NCBI GenBank assembly: GCA_028641055.1
Contig: CM054061.1
Span: forward strand, 114,398,019 to 114,462,018
Source: Alopecurus myosuroides
Lineage: Eukaryota > Streptophyta > Magnoliopsida > Poales > Poaceae
DNA length: 64,000 nt
Reading direction: 5' to 3'
The notes under the pieces were generated by a model. That model was not told the DNA's origin, did not search any database, and saw only the letters and a list, made by a program, of their open reading frames with translations. Made by a program: the position numbers and the translations under genes. This document shows positions 1-10,212 of the stretch, piece by piece (the first letter of the stretch is position 1; each line of letters begins with the position of its first letter).

Positions 1-800
1 ATGCGGATGAAATTGCATCTCTCTCAATGACTCTTGAAGAAGAGCATGATGGTAGAGTTTCTCTAGAGGATGAACTTGAAACTATTGAAACCACTCATAA
101 TGAACTTGTCTCTAAAATCATTAAGGAACGTGATCTTGCTATTGCTAAATATAAAAAGGCTAAAAAGGATAAAGTAGAGTTTGGGGTTGGTCATGGTAAA
201 CTAACCGAGGAGTTTGAAAAGCTAACCATTGCTCACAAAGCTTTGGAAAGCCAACACTCATCCCTCAAAGAGTTGCATGAACAACTTCAAACTCAACTTA
301 ATCAATCTAACCATCCTAGCACTTCTACTTCTTCTTGTGATCATGCAAATATTATTGAAGAAAATGCTAGGTTGAAGGATGAGCTAGCAAGGCTCAAGGG
401 CAAAAGCGCTCAAGTTGAAAAGGTGGTGCTTGCCACCCCACAAGTGGTTGCCTCAAGCACTAATGCGGTCATTTCTAGACCACAAGTGAGTGCTCCAAGG
501 AAACAAGTGGGCAAGCAAGGTCTTGGCTATGTAGCCAAGAAAAGGAACAAGAAGAAGAAGAACAAGAAGAAGAACAAACATGGTGCTTCGGGTGGTATTG
601 TCATGAGGGACAACACTACTCGTAGCTCCTCCGCGGGAACTAACAACCCACAACATTTCTTATATGTTGATTATTATGGTGTTGTGCAAGCTAAATATGT
701 TGGTCCTATTGAGGGTTTTATTGACTACACTATATGGGTTCCAAAGACCCTTGTTGCTAACATGAAGGGACCCAACTCGGGTCCTAACTCTAGTCAATGA
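1..800 (+). CDS. gag: Copia gag, C-terminal part (5' end outside window)
   Basis: The frame is open from the left edge (codons begin at position 3) to TGA at 798-800, about 266 visible codons. The visible part is a Glu/Lys/Leu-rich probable coiled coil, then a Ser/Thr/Pro linker, a strongly basic Lys/Asn stretch (about 537-580), and a C-terminal segment with the [17 protein letters not shown] ending found before the protease in SIRE/Opie-type elements. Gag forms the cytoplasmic virus-like particle that packages element RNA. No CCHC zinc knuckle is visible; it would lie upstream. The pol frame is offset by one base and overlaps the last 35 nt, so gag and pol are not one continuous frame in this copy. 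Confidence 0.85.
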   Translation, partial: ADEIASLSMTLEEEHDGRVSLEDELETIETTHNELVSKIIKERDLAIAKYKKAKKDKVEFGVGHGKLTEEFEKLTIAHKALESQHSSLKELHEQLQTQLNQSNHPSTSTSSCDHANIIEENARLKDELARLKGKSAQVEKVVLATPQVVASSTNAVISRPQVSAPRKQVGKQGLGYVAKKRNKKKKNKKKNKHGASGGIVMRDNTTRSSSAGTNNPQHFLYVDYYGVVQAKYVGPIEGFIDYTIWVPKTLVANMKGPNSGPNSSQ

Positions 801-804
801 TCTC

Positions 805-3800
805 TTGCAGGACTATGCTTCCGGTGGGACTAAATGGATTCTTGATAGTGGATGCACTAATCATATGACCGGAAGCAAAGAACTAGTGACGGAGTTGCGA
901 CCAAATGACATCCAAGCAACCGTCACTTATGGGGACTCGTCCAAGTCTAAGGTATCCGGGTTTGGCAAGGTTGTGGTGGCTCCCGATATCACTATCGTGA
1001 ACGTCATGCTTGTCGAATCCCTTGGTTACAATTTACTTTCCGTCCGCTCTCTTAGTAAGATGGGGTTCTCCGTCTTCTTTGATGGTGATATTGTGGTCCT
1101 TTTGAGGAGCAAGACTCTTGACGTCGCTCACGTGGGACATGTTGAAAATGAGTTGTATGTGGTAGACTTTTCGAAGTCAACCAACACTCAAGCAATGTGT
1201 CTTTTTGGGAAGGCGGACTTGGGATGGTTATGGCATCGCCGGCTATCCCATGTCAACATGAGAACTTTGCAAAGTCTTCACAAAAGTGGCCTTATTGTTG
1301 GACTAAAAGAAAATGTTTCCTGTGCAAAGGATCGCGTTTGTAGGTCGTGTGTTGAAGGGAAGATGCATGACATTGTGCACAAGGCCAAGACTATTATCTC
1401 ATCAAAGAGGATCTTGGAGCTTCTTCATGTTGATCTCTTTGGTGCCGTGCCCGAGGCAAGTCTTGGCGGCAAGAAGTATTGCTTGGTGATTGTCGATGAT
1501 TATTCAAGATACACTTGGGTTTATTTCTTCAAGTGCAAGAGCGAGACCCAACAAACCATCATCGACTTCTCCAACGAAGTGCAACGTCAACACAATGTGC
1601 AAATCATGGCTATTAGGAGTGATAATGGGTCGGAGTTCAAGAACTATACATTGAATGAATTTCTTAGTGAAGAAGGCATTCGTCACCAATACTCTGCCAC
1701 TTACACTCCTCAACAAAATGGTGTTGCCGAAAGGAAGAATCGCACTCTCTTGGATATGGCAAGGACCATGTTGGCGGAGTACTCTTCTCCCCAATATTTA
1801 TGGGCCGAGGCCGTATCCACCGCATGCCACTCCTCCAACCGCCTCTACATCCGCAAAGGCTTGAGCAAGACCCCATATGAGATCCTCACCGGCAACAAGC
1901 CCAACGTATCCTACTTCCGTGTATTCGGTTGTAAGTGCTTTTATTTGATCAAGGGTATTAGGTTGTCGAAATTTCAATCCAAAACTATTGAGGGTATTTT
2001 TGTTGGTTACGGTGCCGAATCCCACACTTATAGAGTCTATGACAAAGCCTCACGGATTGTCATAGAATCTTGTAGTGTGGTGTTCGAGGAAAATGACGGC
2101 TCCCAAGTGGCGCAATTTCATGTTTCAAATGTAGATGTTGAAATGCCTCAAGAAGCCATAGGAAGGATGGGTGTGGGATTCTTCCGCCCCATCGAGGGAA
2201 ACCTTATGGCGACTCGAGAAGGACTATGCTCTACCCAAGTGGAGCCCTCCTCTACATTTGAAGATCAAGCCAAGGAGCCACCTACTACACCTAACCGAGA
2301 ACATATTCAAGACCCTCCTCTCATTGATCAAGTGACTCCGCAAGTCGTACCCACTCCTCTCACTAATGCGAGTCAAGATCAAGGCCAAGATCATTCATCC
2401 TCGTCATCCTCTTCTCAAGATGAAGCTAGTATTGAAGATATTGTTGATGACAATGTTGATGATCAAGGCCATGTTGGTCAAGATGGGGACCCAAATGATC
2501 AAGATGATCAAGTGATTCCTCCTCGCAATAATGAGGAGATCGAAGCCCGTCGCATCAAAAGGATAAGAAGAGCTTTGAAGCAAATTGATGCCCAAGATAA
2601 CAAGGTCTTGGAGGATGTTCAAGCTAGAAGATCCACTAGAAGGCAATTGGCTCATTTTTGTGAGCATCAAGCTCATATCTCTATGGTGGAGCCTAAGAAA
2701 GTGTATGAAGCTCTTGAGGACTCCGATTGGGTTGAAGCTATGCATGATGAGCTCAATAACTTTGAGCGCAACAAGGTTTGGAGATTGGTTGAGAAACCCA
2801 AGGATTGCCACAATGTTATTGGCACCAAGTGGATATTCAACAACAAGCAAGATGAGAATGGCATTGTCATTAGGAACAAGGCAAGATTGGTCGCTCAAGG
2901 TTACACCCAAGTTGAAGGCATTGACTTTGATGAAACTTATGCGCCCGTGGCTCGCCTTGAGTCCATCCGTATCCTCCTTGCTTATGCTTCCTCACATAAT
3001 TTCAAGTTGCAACAAATGGATGTGAAAAGTGCTTTCTTGAATGGTCCACTAAAAGAGGAGGTATATGTTAAGCAATCTCCGGGGTTCGAGAATCTCAACT
3101 TTCCTAACCACGTTTACAAACTTGACAAGGCTCTCTATGGTCTCAAACAAGCACCTCGTGCTTGGTATGAGCACCTTAGGGAGTTGTTAGATGATCGTGG
3201 TTTCGAAGTTGGGAAGATCGACCCCACTCTCTTCACCAAGAGAGTAAAGGGAGAGCTTTTCATATGCCAACTCTATGTGGACGATATCATCTTTGGCTCA
3301 ACTAACCAAGCTTTCAATAATGAGTTCTCTAAGCTTATGACTGACAGGTTCGAGATGTCTATGATGGGTGAGCTTAAATTCTTCCTTGGCTTTGAGATCA
3401 AGCAATTGGCTCGTGGGACTTTCATTTCTCAAGCCAAGTATACCCAAGATATGATCAAGAGGTTTAACTTCCAAGATGCTAAGATCAAGACATCTCCTAT
3501 GCAAGTCAAGTGTCATCTCTCTCGTAATCCAAAAGGGAGTAAGGATGTGGACCAAAAGCTCTATCGTTCTATGATTGGTTCTTTGCTCTATCTTTGTGCA
3601 TCTAGGCCCGATATCGTTTTGAGTGTAGGTGTGTGTGCAAGGTATCAAGCGGCTCCTAAGGATTGCCATCTAATGGCGGTTCATAGAATCTTTCGTTATT
3701 TGGTTCATACCTCAAGATTTGGTTTGTGGTACCCAAAGGGGGCACAATTTATTCTCAATGGATATACGGATTCCGATTGGGCGGGTGATCAAGATGATAG

Positions 3801-4230
3801 GAAGTCAACTTCGGGGGCTTGCCAATTTCTTGGTAGGTCCCTTGTAAGTTGGTCCTCGAAGAAACAAAATTGCATCTCTCTCTCCACCGCCGAAGCGGAA
3901 TATGTTGCCGCCGCAAGTGCATGCACCCAATTGCTATGGATGAGGCAAACTCTCAAGGAATATGGAGTTCATTTGGACAAAGTACCTCTTCTATGTGACA
4001 ATGAAAGTGCTATCAAGATTGCATACAATCCGGTGCAACACACAAGGACGAAGCACATTGAGATTCGCCACCACTTCATCCGTGATCACGTGGCGAGAGG
4101 AGACATTGCACTCGGTTATGTGCCCACCAAGGACAATCTTGCGGATATTTTCACGAAGCCACTTGATGATGCAAGGTTCATGTTCTTGAGGAATGAGCTA
4201 AATGTGATTGATTCAAGGAGTTTGGCTTGA
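805..4230 (+). CDS. pol: Copia pol polyprotein (PR-INT-RT-RNaseH)
   Basis: About 1141 codons without interruption; the frame is open from 766, after a TGA at 763-765. Domains in order: aspartic protease with LDSG (residue ~15); GAG-pre-integrase HHCC zinc finger (~150-215); integrase core with catalytic D in HVDLFG (~209), D in RSDNGSEF (~272) and E in NGVAERKN (~308); reverse transcriptase with TKWIFNNK (~675) and the YVDD active site (~825); RNase H with TDSDWAG (~987) and the terminal [11 protein letters not shown] and DIFTKPL blocks. All catalytic motifs appear intact, so the product could be active. Position 805 is TTG, not a real start: translation must enter from gag by frameshift or another mechanism, or a small indel separates the frames. 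Stop is TGA at 4228-4230. Confidence 0.92.
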   Translation: MQDYASGGTKWILDSGCTNHMTGSKELVTELRPNDIQATVTYGDSSKSKVSGFGKVVVAPDITIVNVMLVESLGYNLLSVRSLSKMGFSVFFDGDIVVLLRSKTLDVAHVGHVENELYVVDFSKSTNTQAMCLFGKADLGWLWHRRLSHVNMRTLQSLHKSGLIVGLKENVSCAKDRVCRSCVEGKMHDIVHKAKTIISSKRILELLHVDLFGAVPEASLGGKKYCLVIVDDYSRYTWVYFFKCKSETQQTIIDFSNEVQRQHNVQIMAIRSDNGSEFKNYTLNEFLSEEGIRHQYSATYTPQQNGVAERKNRTLLDMARTMLAEYSSPQYLWAEAVSTACHSSNRLYIRKGLSKTPYEILTGNKPNVSYFRVFGCKCFYLIKGIRLSKFQSKTIEGIFVGYGAESHTYRVYDKASRIVIESCSVVFEENDGSQVAQFHVSNVDVEMPQEAIGRMGVGFFRPIEGNLMATREGLCSTQVEPSSTFEDQAKEPPTTPNREHIQDPPLIDQVTPQVVPTPLTNASQDQGQDHSSSSSSSQDEASIEDIVDDNVDDQGHVGQDGDPNDQDDQVIPPRNNEEIEARRIKRIRRALKQIDAQDNKVLEDVQARRSTRRQLAHFCEHQAHISMVEPKKVYEALEDSDWVEAMHDELNNFERNKVWRLVEKPKDCHNVIGTKWIFNNKQDENGIVIRNKARLVAQGYTQVEGIDFDETYAPVARLESIRILLAYASSHNFKLQQMDVKSAFLNGPLKEEVYVKQSPGFENLNFPNHVYKLDKALYGLKQAPRAWYEHLRELLDDRGFEVGKIDPTLFTKRVKGELFICQLYVDDIIFGSTNQAFNNEFSKLMTDRFEMSMMGELKFFLGFEIKQLARGTFISQAKYTQDMIKRFNFQDAKIKTSPMQVKCHLSRNPKGSKDVDQKLYRSMIGSLLYLCASRPDIVLSVGVCARYQAAPKDCHLMAVHRIFRYLVHTSRFGLWYPKGAQFILNGYTDSDWAGDQDDRKSTSGACQFLGRSLVSWSSKKQNCISLSTAEAEYVAAASACTQLLWMRQTLKEYGVHLDKVPLLCDNESAIKIAYNPVQHTRTKHIEIRHHFIRDHVARGDIALGYVPTKDNLADIFTKPLDDARFMFLRNELNVIDSRSLA

Positions 4231-4769
4231 CTATCTTGCGCACACCCCTATAGATGAAACGTGTTCGAGCTTAGATGTAGGCATGGACATAGGGGGAGTG
4301 CTATCCTAACACATTGGGTTCTCCCTCCCCCCATTATGCCCATAGCAAAAATTCATTGTGATCTCTCTTTTTCTAATGTTGAATTGTGAGCTTCAATGTT
4401 GAGTTTTGGCAATGCCCCCAAGATATATCTTCGCGGTTGCATACCAAGAACTCTTACATGGTGGCTTCGGCCACCAACCTCTTCATTTCGAAGAGTTGGA
4501 TCTTAGTTGGGTTTTTCTACTTGTCATTTCATTGCATTTCGTGTGTTTTCCCGGCTAAGTGTTTCTTCCTAGGAAAATCCCACTCAATTGGTATTTTTAG
4601 TTGGTTGCTTCTTGCTCTTGAGAGGGATAAGTACTAGTCTCAGTTTGGTAAATCTATCCTAAGCCTTTCTCTCAAAAAGCCTTTCTTTCTAAGCACTAGT
4701 GTCGTCCGTTGAAAACGAGGAAATTTCGAATCAGGAGGCAGTCGGAATTTCCGGTTCAGTTTTGAACCG
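4231..4769. other. Non-coding spacer between pol and internal promoter region
   Basis: No convincing reading frame. It carries a purine-rich AGGGGGAG motif near 4292 just after pol, resembling a second polypurine tract, and then T-rich sequence. It leads into the CCGGAATATCCGG motif cluster. Confidence 0.5.
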
Positions 4770-4842
4770 GAATATCCGGCTGTACCGGAATATCCGGTTC
4801 AAACTTGAACCAGAATATCCGGTTCGGCGAAATCCATATAAC
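4770..4842 (+). promoter_or_regulatory. Putative internal promoter: three P1BS-like palindromes plus weak TATA
   Basis: Three GAATATCC cores (4770-4777, 4788-4795, 4813-4820) lie in CCGGAATATCCGG-type near-palindromes (the third context is CAGAATATCCGG). Each core fits GNATATNC, the P1BS consensus bound by PHR1-type GARP factors. A weak TATA-like CATATAAC follows at 4836-4842, then a GC-rich leader with no ATG before 5021. The arrangement resembles a promoter for the downstream spliced gene. Promoter function is inference. Confidence 0.5.
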
Positions 4843-5020
4843 CTGGAGCCCGACGGGGAGGGGCAGTTCTTGCCCTCTTTCCCGTCCGCTCCTCTCCACC
4901 AAATCGCCGCCGCCGTGGTTCTTGGCCTCCCGGGCCGTTTCCTCCGCAAGATCTTGGAGATTTGGCCCTGATCTTGATCTCCTCGCGTTTTGGAACGATT
5001 CTACCCAAGCTTCTCTCTCC

Positions 5021-6840
5021 ATGGATCCCGGTATTGTTCAAATCTCTTGAATCTTGGTGCTATAACCTCACCTTCCATGGATGTGCGTTTTGTTGGCTTG
5101 CTTGGTAGTTTTCGTTCCGAAGAGGACCCCCCATACATGCTAGAAATCATAGAGTAGATTACTTGTTTGCAATCCATGTGGAAATCTGAGATCTAGGTTG
5201 ATTTTGTGCTGTTCCGCAATTTACCGGAATATCCGGTCCACGACTGAACCGGAATATCCGGGTAACCGGAATATCTGGTTCAGTTTTGAACCGGAATATC
5301 CGGCTAAGTCCAGTACTGTTTTAAGGGCAGCCCCAAATGGATCTTTCCCAGATTTCTACCTCGATTGTTTCCTGTAATCTCCTCTATCGTTTCTATGTAT
5401 GATTGTATCCGTTGTATGACACTAGTGTACTCATCTTGTGCTTTTCCTATTCTATCTTGTTTCACAGATGGTGACCACGATCGAAGCGTTCCGAAGCGCA
5501 AGAAGCTAGTTTCTACCCGTAACAAGAGGAAACCTCGGCTCAACTATAAGACCGACATTCCTACTCAGGAGTTCAATGAGCTCAGAAAGAAGGATGCCTA
5601 TCTTTCTCCGAGGGTTGGCAATATTGATTCTCGTTTCTGGAATCTGGAGCAGTCCTACATTTATACTGACATCTATTGTGACTACCGCTTTCCGTGCCGC
5701 CCTATGCATCCATATGACCATGCCGCTCTCAAGGCCAAGGATGAGTTTGCTGATGCAGCCAGTATTGTTGAGCGTTTCGGTTTGGTGAAGCTCATGGAGA
5801 CCCAGTGCAACTACAACACGCAGCTTGTGATGCAGTTTATGTCCACCCTCGTGTACTCCACTGGTGATATTGTGACCCGTCTTAAGTGGATGTCTGGAGA
5901 TACACCTTGTGAAGCATCTTTTGAGAGGTTTGCTCGGCGTCTTGGCTACTCTTACAGCGAGCACCCTCCTCTTGGTCACCGCGTCCATGAGGTTGATAGG
6001 CCGAGGAGGGAGGTGTCCATGGCTGAGCTATATGCCCCTGGTTTCACTGTTGGGGGACTTGAGGGACTGCTTCCACTTTATGATCAGCTGGTGCGTATCT
6101 TCAGAGCTTTCCTTGTGCCGAGTGGAGGTAACAACGATGCTCTCACCACTCCTCTGTGCAACCTTCTGATTCTGGCTAAGGAGTGTATGGAGGAAGAGGA
6201 CCCGGCTGTCTCCTATACTGTGGATGTGATGGACATCATCTTTCACGAGCTCTATGCTGCTATGATTGGTGGCTACACCATACCCTATGCTCCCTATATC
6301 ATGATGCTTATCAAGTATGAGATGAGGAAGGAGTACACCGAGTTACCCATGGTTGAGCACAAGGTGAGGAAGCTGTATGTCAAGAGGAAGGTGAAGACTG
6401 CGGCTGCTTCTCAGAGTGCTCCATTTGAGGGTGGTTCCTCTATGGGTGGTCCTTCTAGCTCTCAGGCTGCTCCCAGGGTGCCTGTGTCTGACATCACCAC
6501 CTTGCGCAACGTCAGGAAGCTATCCTGGTTTCAGCGCAACGTGCTCTGCATGAAGGTGGACATTCACAAGGAACAGTACAGGGCGTATCGCAGGGACACT
6601 GACTTGGCTAGCTCTCAGCGTCAGATTCTCCATCACGTGAGTGGTGGCACTGGTGATGTTCCTGCTCCTCTTGATGCTCAGTCCTACTCTGCTTGGTCTG
6701 CTGAGGATTTCACTCCTTGGGAGAGCATTGAGGCGGCTCTCAGGTCTACTCGGGAGACTGCTTCACGAGCTCATGATGCTGCTGCTGATGAGGAGGAGTC
6801 TGATGATGAGCAGGGGTCTGGAGACGAGTCGGATGCTTAG
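5021..6840 (+). CDS. Two-exon accessory ('env-like') gene of the copia element
   Basis: I propose exons 5021-5030 and 5468-6840 (460 aa, TAG at 6838-6840). The first ATG after the internal promoter (CTCTCCATGG) opens a 10-nt exon ending CCCG|GTATTG. The intron ends in a pyrimidine-rich tract and TTTCACAG at 5467. Joining restores the frame exactly, giving MDPDGDHDRSVPKRKK at the start. The protein has a basic, NLS-like N-terminus, a central globular region (FERFARRLGY, YAPGFTVGGLEGL, YDQLVRIFRAF, YAPYIMMLIKYEM) resembling the plant 'putative transposon protein'/Athila ORF1 family, a Ser/Gly linker, and an acidic tail (ADEEESDDEQGSGDESDA). No signal peptide or membrane segment is visible, so 'env-like' refers to position only. 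Alternative: the frame read from an ATG at 5365 inside the intron. Confidence 0.72.
5227..5301 (+). promoter_or_regulatory. Second cluster of P1BS-like palindromes, inside the predicted intron
   Basis: GAATATCC cores occur at 5227-5234, 5252-5259 and 5294-5301 within CCGGAATATCCGG contexts; a fourth copy (GAATATCT, near 5270) departs from the consensus. They lie in the intron of the accessory gene and could act as an intronic enhancer or as part of an alternative promoter for the 5365 ATG. Confidence 0.45.
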
Positions 6841-7440
6841 ACCGTGTCTGGGGCGTTAGTTAGCTATTTCCCTCCTTTTTGGTGTCTCGATGCCAAAGGG
6901 GGAGAAGTAGCTATTATAGACTACGGGATTTGCATGGGTTCGGGCACAAGCATTTGCTTTTAGCATTTGCTTTTATCCTTCCTTTGAGAGCTTGTGTCCA
7001 TTTTATCTTCATTTGTCGTGCTTGTGAACTTGTCGTTTATTGTCGTTTAAAACTATGTGTGCTATTATGTGTGTGACTATTGGTTATCTGGATATTATCA
7101 TGGTTATCTATTTATGGTGTGTTGGTTATCTATCGGATATGTTGAGGTGTTGGTTATCTATCGGATATGTTAAGGAGATTATCTATGATTGTGCTTGGTT
7201 ATTCTTGGATATATCGTTCTCGCACAAGGTATATACTTCTTTACACTCAACATATTGGTGATGTTGTCTCATTGTCGTGTTTGCTACTTGTTGAAAATCT
7301 CTTCCTATACATCATTGCATCCATGTGCGTTTGAGGCAAACAAAATATATGCATAGAGATAGGGGAGAGATTTTCATCTTGTTTCAAGCATGATTACTGT
7401 CAAGGTTTATTGCAAATCTTAGTATTGTCATCTAACACCA
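6841..7440. other. Non-coding region between accessory gene and polypurine tract
   Basis: T-rich sequence with short degenerate repeats of GGTTATCTATCGGATATG (around 7120-7170). The short frames on both strands show no recognisable domain. This is probably the 3' untranslated part of the accessory transcript. Confidence 0.5.
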
Positions 7441-7453
7441 AAAAGGGGGAGAT
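7441..7453 (+). other. Polypurine tract of copia element
   Basis: AAAAGGGGGAGAT directly abuts the LTR start TGAAAGT. This is the expected plus-strand priming site for reverse transcription and fixes the inner boundary of the 3' LTR. Confidence 0.85.
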
Positions 7454-7610
7454 TGAAAGTGCACTTCGTTTTACCAGTGTTTTGTGTGTTAGTTAACAAT
7501 ACTAAGTACATTATTTATCGAGGTGTTTAGTGTGCAGGTGTTATACTTAACATCGGCATCGAGCACTGAAAAGTCGGTGAAGTTTGGCCTGAGGTTTTTG
7601 GGACAGAACT

Positions 7611-8130
7611 CAACCGGATTATTCGGACCGGATTATTCATCCTGGACCGGATATTCCGGTTGCAGAGAAAGGAGCTCAAAAATGGCTAAGGACTGAGATT
7701 TTCGCATACTGGAATCAACCGGATTATTCGGACCGGATATTTCATCCTGGACCGGATATTCCGGTTGCTACGAAAAATTGCTAAGGACTGGAAGTTTTGA
7801 GCTACTGGAGTCAACCGGATTATTTGGTCCGGATTATTCATCCTGGACCGGATATTCCGGTTGCTGCGAAAAACTGCTAAGGACTGGAAGTTTTGAGCTA
7901 CTGGAGTCAACCGGATTATTTGTACCGGATATTTCATATCTATACCGGATATTCCGGTTGCAGTTGAGGAAGTGGAAAAATGGCTAAGGACTAGAAAATT
8001 TGCGTACTGGCATCTACCGGATTATTTGTACCGGATTATTTCAGATCAACCGGATAATCCGGTCCAGCACTGCAGTTCTGCGTGGAGCAAACTAACCGGA
8101 TATTCCGGTCCAAACTTGGACCGGATATTC
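7611..8130 (+). repeat. Imperfect ~96-105 bp tandem repeat in LTR U3 with P1BS-like sites
   Basis: The CAACCGGATTATT start recurs at about 7611, 7716, 7812 and 7908, with a diverged unit near 8015. Each of the first four units ends in ACCGGATATTCCGGT. GGATATTC cores (P1BS-compatible) lie at 7649-7656, 7754-7761, 7850-7857, 7947-7954, 8098-8105 and 8123-8130. They are the reverse complement of the motif used upstream of the accessory gene. Confidence 0.75.
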
Positions 8131-8173
8131 CGGTACCTTTTTTCCTGCACAACGACTAGTTGTGAGCAGGGAC

Positions 8174-8182
8174 TATAAATAG
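8174..8182 (+). promoter_or_regulatory. LTR TATA box
   Basis: TATAAATAG lies 44 bp after the last palindromic motif and is followed by a pyrimidine-rich leader. Together with the upstream repeats it forms a typical LTR RNA polymerase II promoter. Confidence 0.65.
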
Positions 8183-8877
8183 CCCTCCTCTTCTTCCTCA
8201 AGATCTGGTTCTTCCCCTTAGCATTGATGAGCATTTAAGAACTCACCAAATCCCTCATAACTCCCAATCCCTCCACCCAATCTTGAAGATCTTTGGAGGA
8301 TTGAAGGAGAAGGCCCCGATCTACATCTTCACCGACCCGTTCTTCATTTCCCCCTCTCTAGCTAGAGGGATCTTGCCTAGGGTTTCCTCTTGTGGAGAAC
8401 CTAGGCATCTTGTTTCTTGTTGGTGATTCAAGAGTTGTTGGGAGCCCCCAATTAAGTTGTGGGTGTGTGCCCCAAGGTGTTTGTAAAGGATTTGATCCCC
8501 GCCTCAAAGGGGTTCTATAGTGGAAGGTGAACTAGGCCTTTGTGGCGAAGTTCATCGGAGAATAGGGTGAAGCCTTAGTGGCGTTGAGTAGGCCTTTGTG
8601 GCGAGCTCACACCCCTCCAACGAGACGTACTCCCCTAAAAAGGAGGAACTCGGAAATACATCGTGTCTCCGTGTGCTTCCATCGGTTACCTCGTTCCTCC
8701 CTCTCTTTACTTACTTGTACTTGTTGCATTGATTGCTTGTCTTTTCATATAGGTAAATTCATCACTAGTTGCACTATCTAGAGAATTTACCTTTCTTGTC
8801 AAGCCTAATTTTGAGAAAAATTAAAATTTGCCGTAGCACCTATTCACCCCCCTCTAGGTGCCCATACTATACTTTCA

Positions 8878-9639
8878 CTAATTATATTAGGCATGGCTTG
8901 TATGCCATATTGGGCCAAACCCCTTAAAGTGGGTCGGTTTGTATCCACCTTAGAGTCCTAATAGGAGTCCTAGTCCAAGGGGGGTTGTTTGCTTGCGCAA
9001 GGGAGCCTTGTGGCCGCACCCCTCCCCATTATATACCTCCCTCCTGCGAGTTGTGAGGGGCAGACCCAATTAAAATTAAACCCTAGTTTTCCTAGATTGA
9101 ACCATGTTCATCTGAAAATTATCCCAACCTGTTGGTGGTGTTACCATTGCAAAGTTGCGTGATATCTTGTTATTCCAATTGGGAATAGGGGGATACAGGA
9201 CCACTCGTGATCTTTGATTACGTGTGCAAGAGTGTGTAGTTGAGAATATCCAAAGGGATTGGTTGTTGTTGAATCTGGCAACAGGGGTCATCCAAGTGAG
9301 AGGTCTCAGTGTAGCACTAGTTATCACAAAATCTAGAAACCCACAAAAAAGAGAGAGAAGCTCAACGAGAAGATCGGGCCACCCCTTATCAAGGGCGATC
9401 GGAGTTGGACTTGCTCTGGCATTCGCGCGCCCGCGACGCCTCCGGGTCCGAGATCCACTCCGGTGGGGACGTCACGAGCCCATCCCGCGCCTTCTCGCGG
9501 GAGTCTAGAGAGGGGGAGGGAGCCGACGGAATGTCGCCCAGGGAGCCAAAGACCATCGAGGACGGCGGGTAGGGGGGACGAGCAGGAGCAGGGGCGTAGG
9601 CCACCATGGACTTGGCCGAGAGGAAGGAGCCGTATTGGT
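8878..9639. other. Unassigned repeat-like sequence
   Basis: I recognise no gene. The sequence next to the copia LTR is moderately GC-rich, with a short palindrome at 8893-8910 (GGCATGGCTTGTATGCC). From about 9370 it becomes GC-rich and runs into the antisense pseudogene. Confidence 0.4.
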
Positions 9640-10212
9640 TTATTGGGGCCAAAGCAGCGGTGGTCGCGGATTTACCGCCAGACCCTTTTCCTCCCTTAGG
9701 CTCCGACGTTTTATCCTTTGGATCAAATTCCTCGTGACGCCAACGCTTGCCCGCCCATTCCTCAGTTTCATCATCAGAGGACTTGACCGCCTCGTTCTTG
9801 TCTTCATAATTGCGGCGAGATGGAGGTGTGGGGGCGACTGAGAGACAACCCTACCATTGTCCTTCTCCACTTCAACCCTCACCTTGTAACCTTGATCATT
9901 GACGAACATCGGAAAGGAGTCGACGACTCTGATACCGTCCCTGCAGCTGAACTGCATTCGGATCGGAACATTGGGGTCTTCGAACATGAACTCTTCCACC
10001 GCCATAGGCCATCCCACATGCCTAGCTCCCACTCTGAGCTTACTAGCATTTCGATACGGAGGAGGGACACCGTGCAGCTTGACCCAGGTTGCTGTCATGA
10101 CCCCGGACCCAGAGATATACATCCTGTTATGTGCTCCTAGCCACAGACTCACAAGGGCTTCAGGGTTACCAGCCCCAGCCGCAACAAACAACGGCAGGCA
10201 GACTGGATTCAA
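9640..10212 (-). pseudogene. DUF4283-like (LINE/transposon ORF1-type) protein relic
   Basis: The antisense frame (190 codons) contains ATWVKLHGVPPPYRN, WPMAVEEFMFEDPNVPIRMQF-like text and a hydrophilic C-terminus. 'WVKLHGVP' followed by a Met/Phe-rich strand is characteristic of plant DUF4283 domains, found in LINE ORF1 proteins and other transposon-borne genes. Upstream (10213-11470) the same strand is GC-rich with Arg/Gly/Ser-rich frames in different phases, consistent with a frameshifted N-terminal half. No zinc knuckle or full-length frame is found. I call it a degenerate mobile-element gene; which element carried it is unknown. Confidence 0.5.

Larger units (their letters stand above)
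1..8877 (+). mobile_element. Ty1/copia element, SIRE/Maximus-like, 3' part
   Basis: Seen in sequence: end of gag, pol in copia order (protease, integrase, reverse transcriptase, RNase H), an extra gene between pol and the LTR, a polypurine tract at 7441-7453, and an LTR at 7454-8877 starting TGAAAGT and ending ACTTTCA. An extra gene in that position and a coiled-coil gag C-terminus are typical of the SIRE/Maximus lineage. The 5' LTR, primer-binding site and gag N-terminus lie left of the window, so the target-site duplication and age cannot be checked. If the duplication is 5 bp, its right copy is CTAAT at 8878-8882. Assignment to a named family is inference. Confidence 0.9.
7454..8877 (+). 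repeat. 3' LTR of copia element (1424 bp)
   Basis: Starts TGAAAGT and ends ACTTTCA, a 7-bp terminal inverted repeat. The U3 part (7600-8135) carries repeated units rich in CCGGATATTCCGG and ACCGGATTATT. A TATA box sits at 8174-8182, followed by a pyrimidine-rich leader and AT-rich sequence toward the end. There is no coding sequence. Confidence 0.88.

Noticed and set aside
805..807. TTG at 805 as a start codon for pol
   Set aside because: It is only the first permitted codon in an open frame; pol is expected to be entered from gag.
5365..5470. ATG at 5365 as the start of the copia accessory protein
   Set aside because: The 34 codons before 5467 are T-rich, unlike the rest of the protein, and end in a textbook splice acceptor. 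An upstream ATG with a matching donor restores the frame. Kept only as an alternative.
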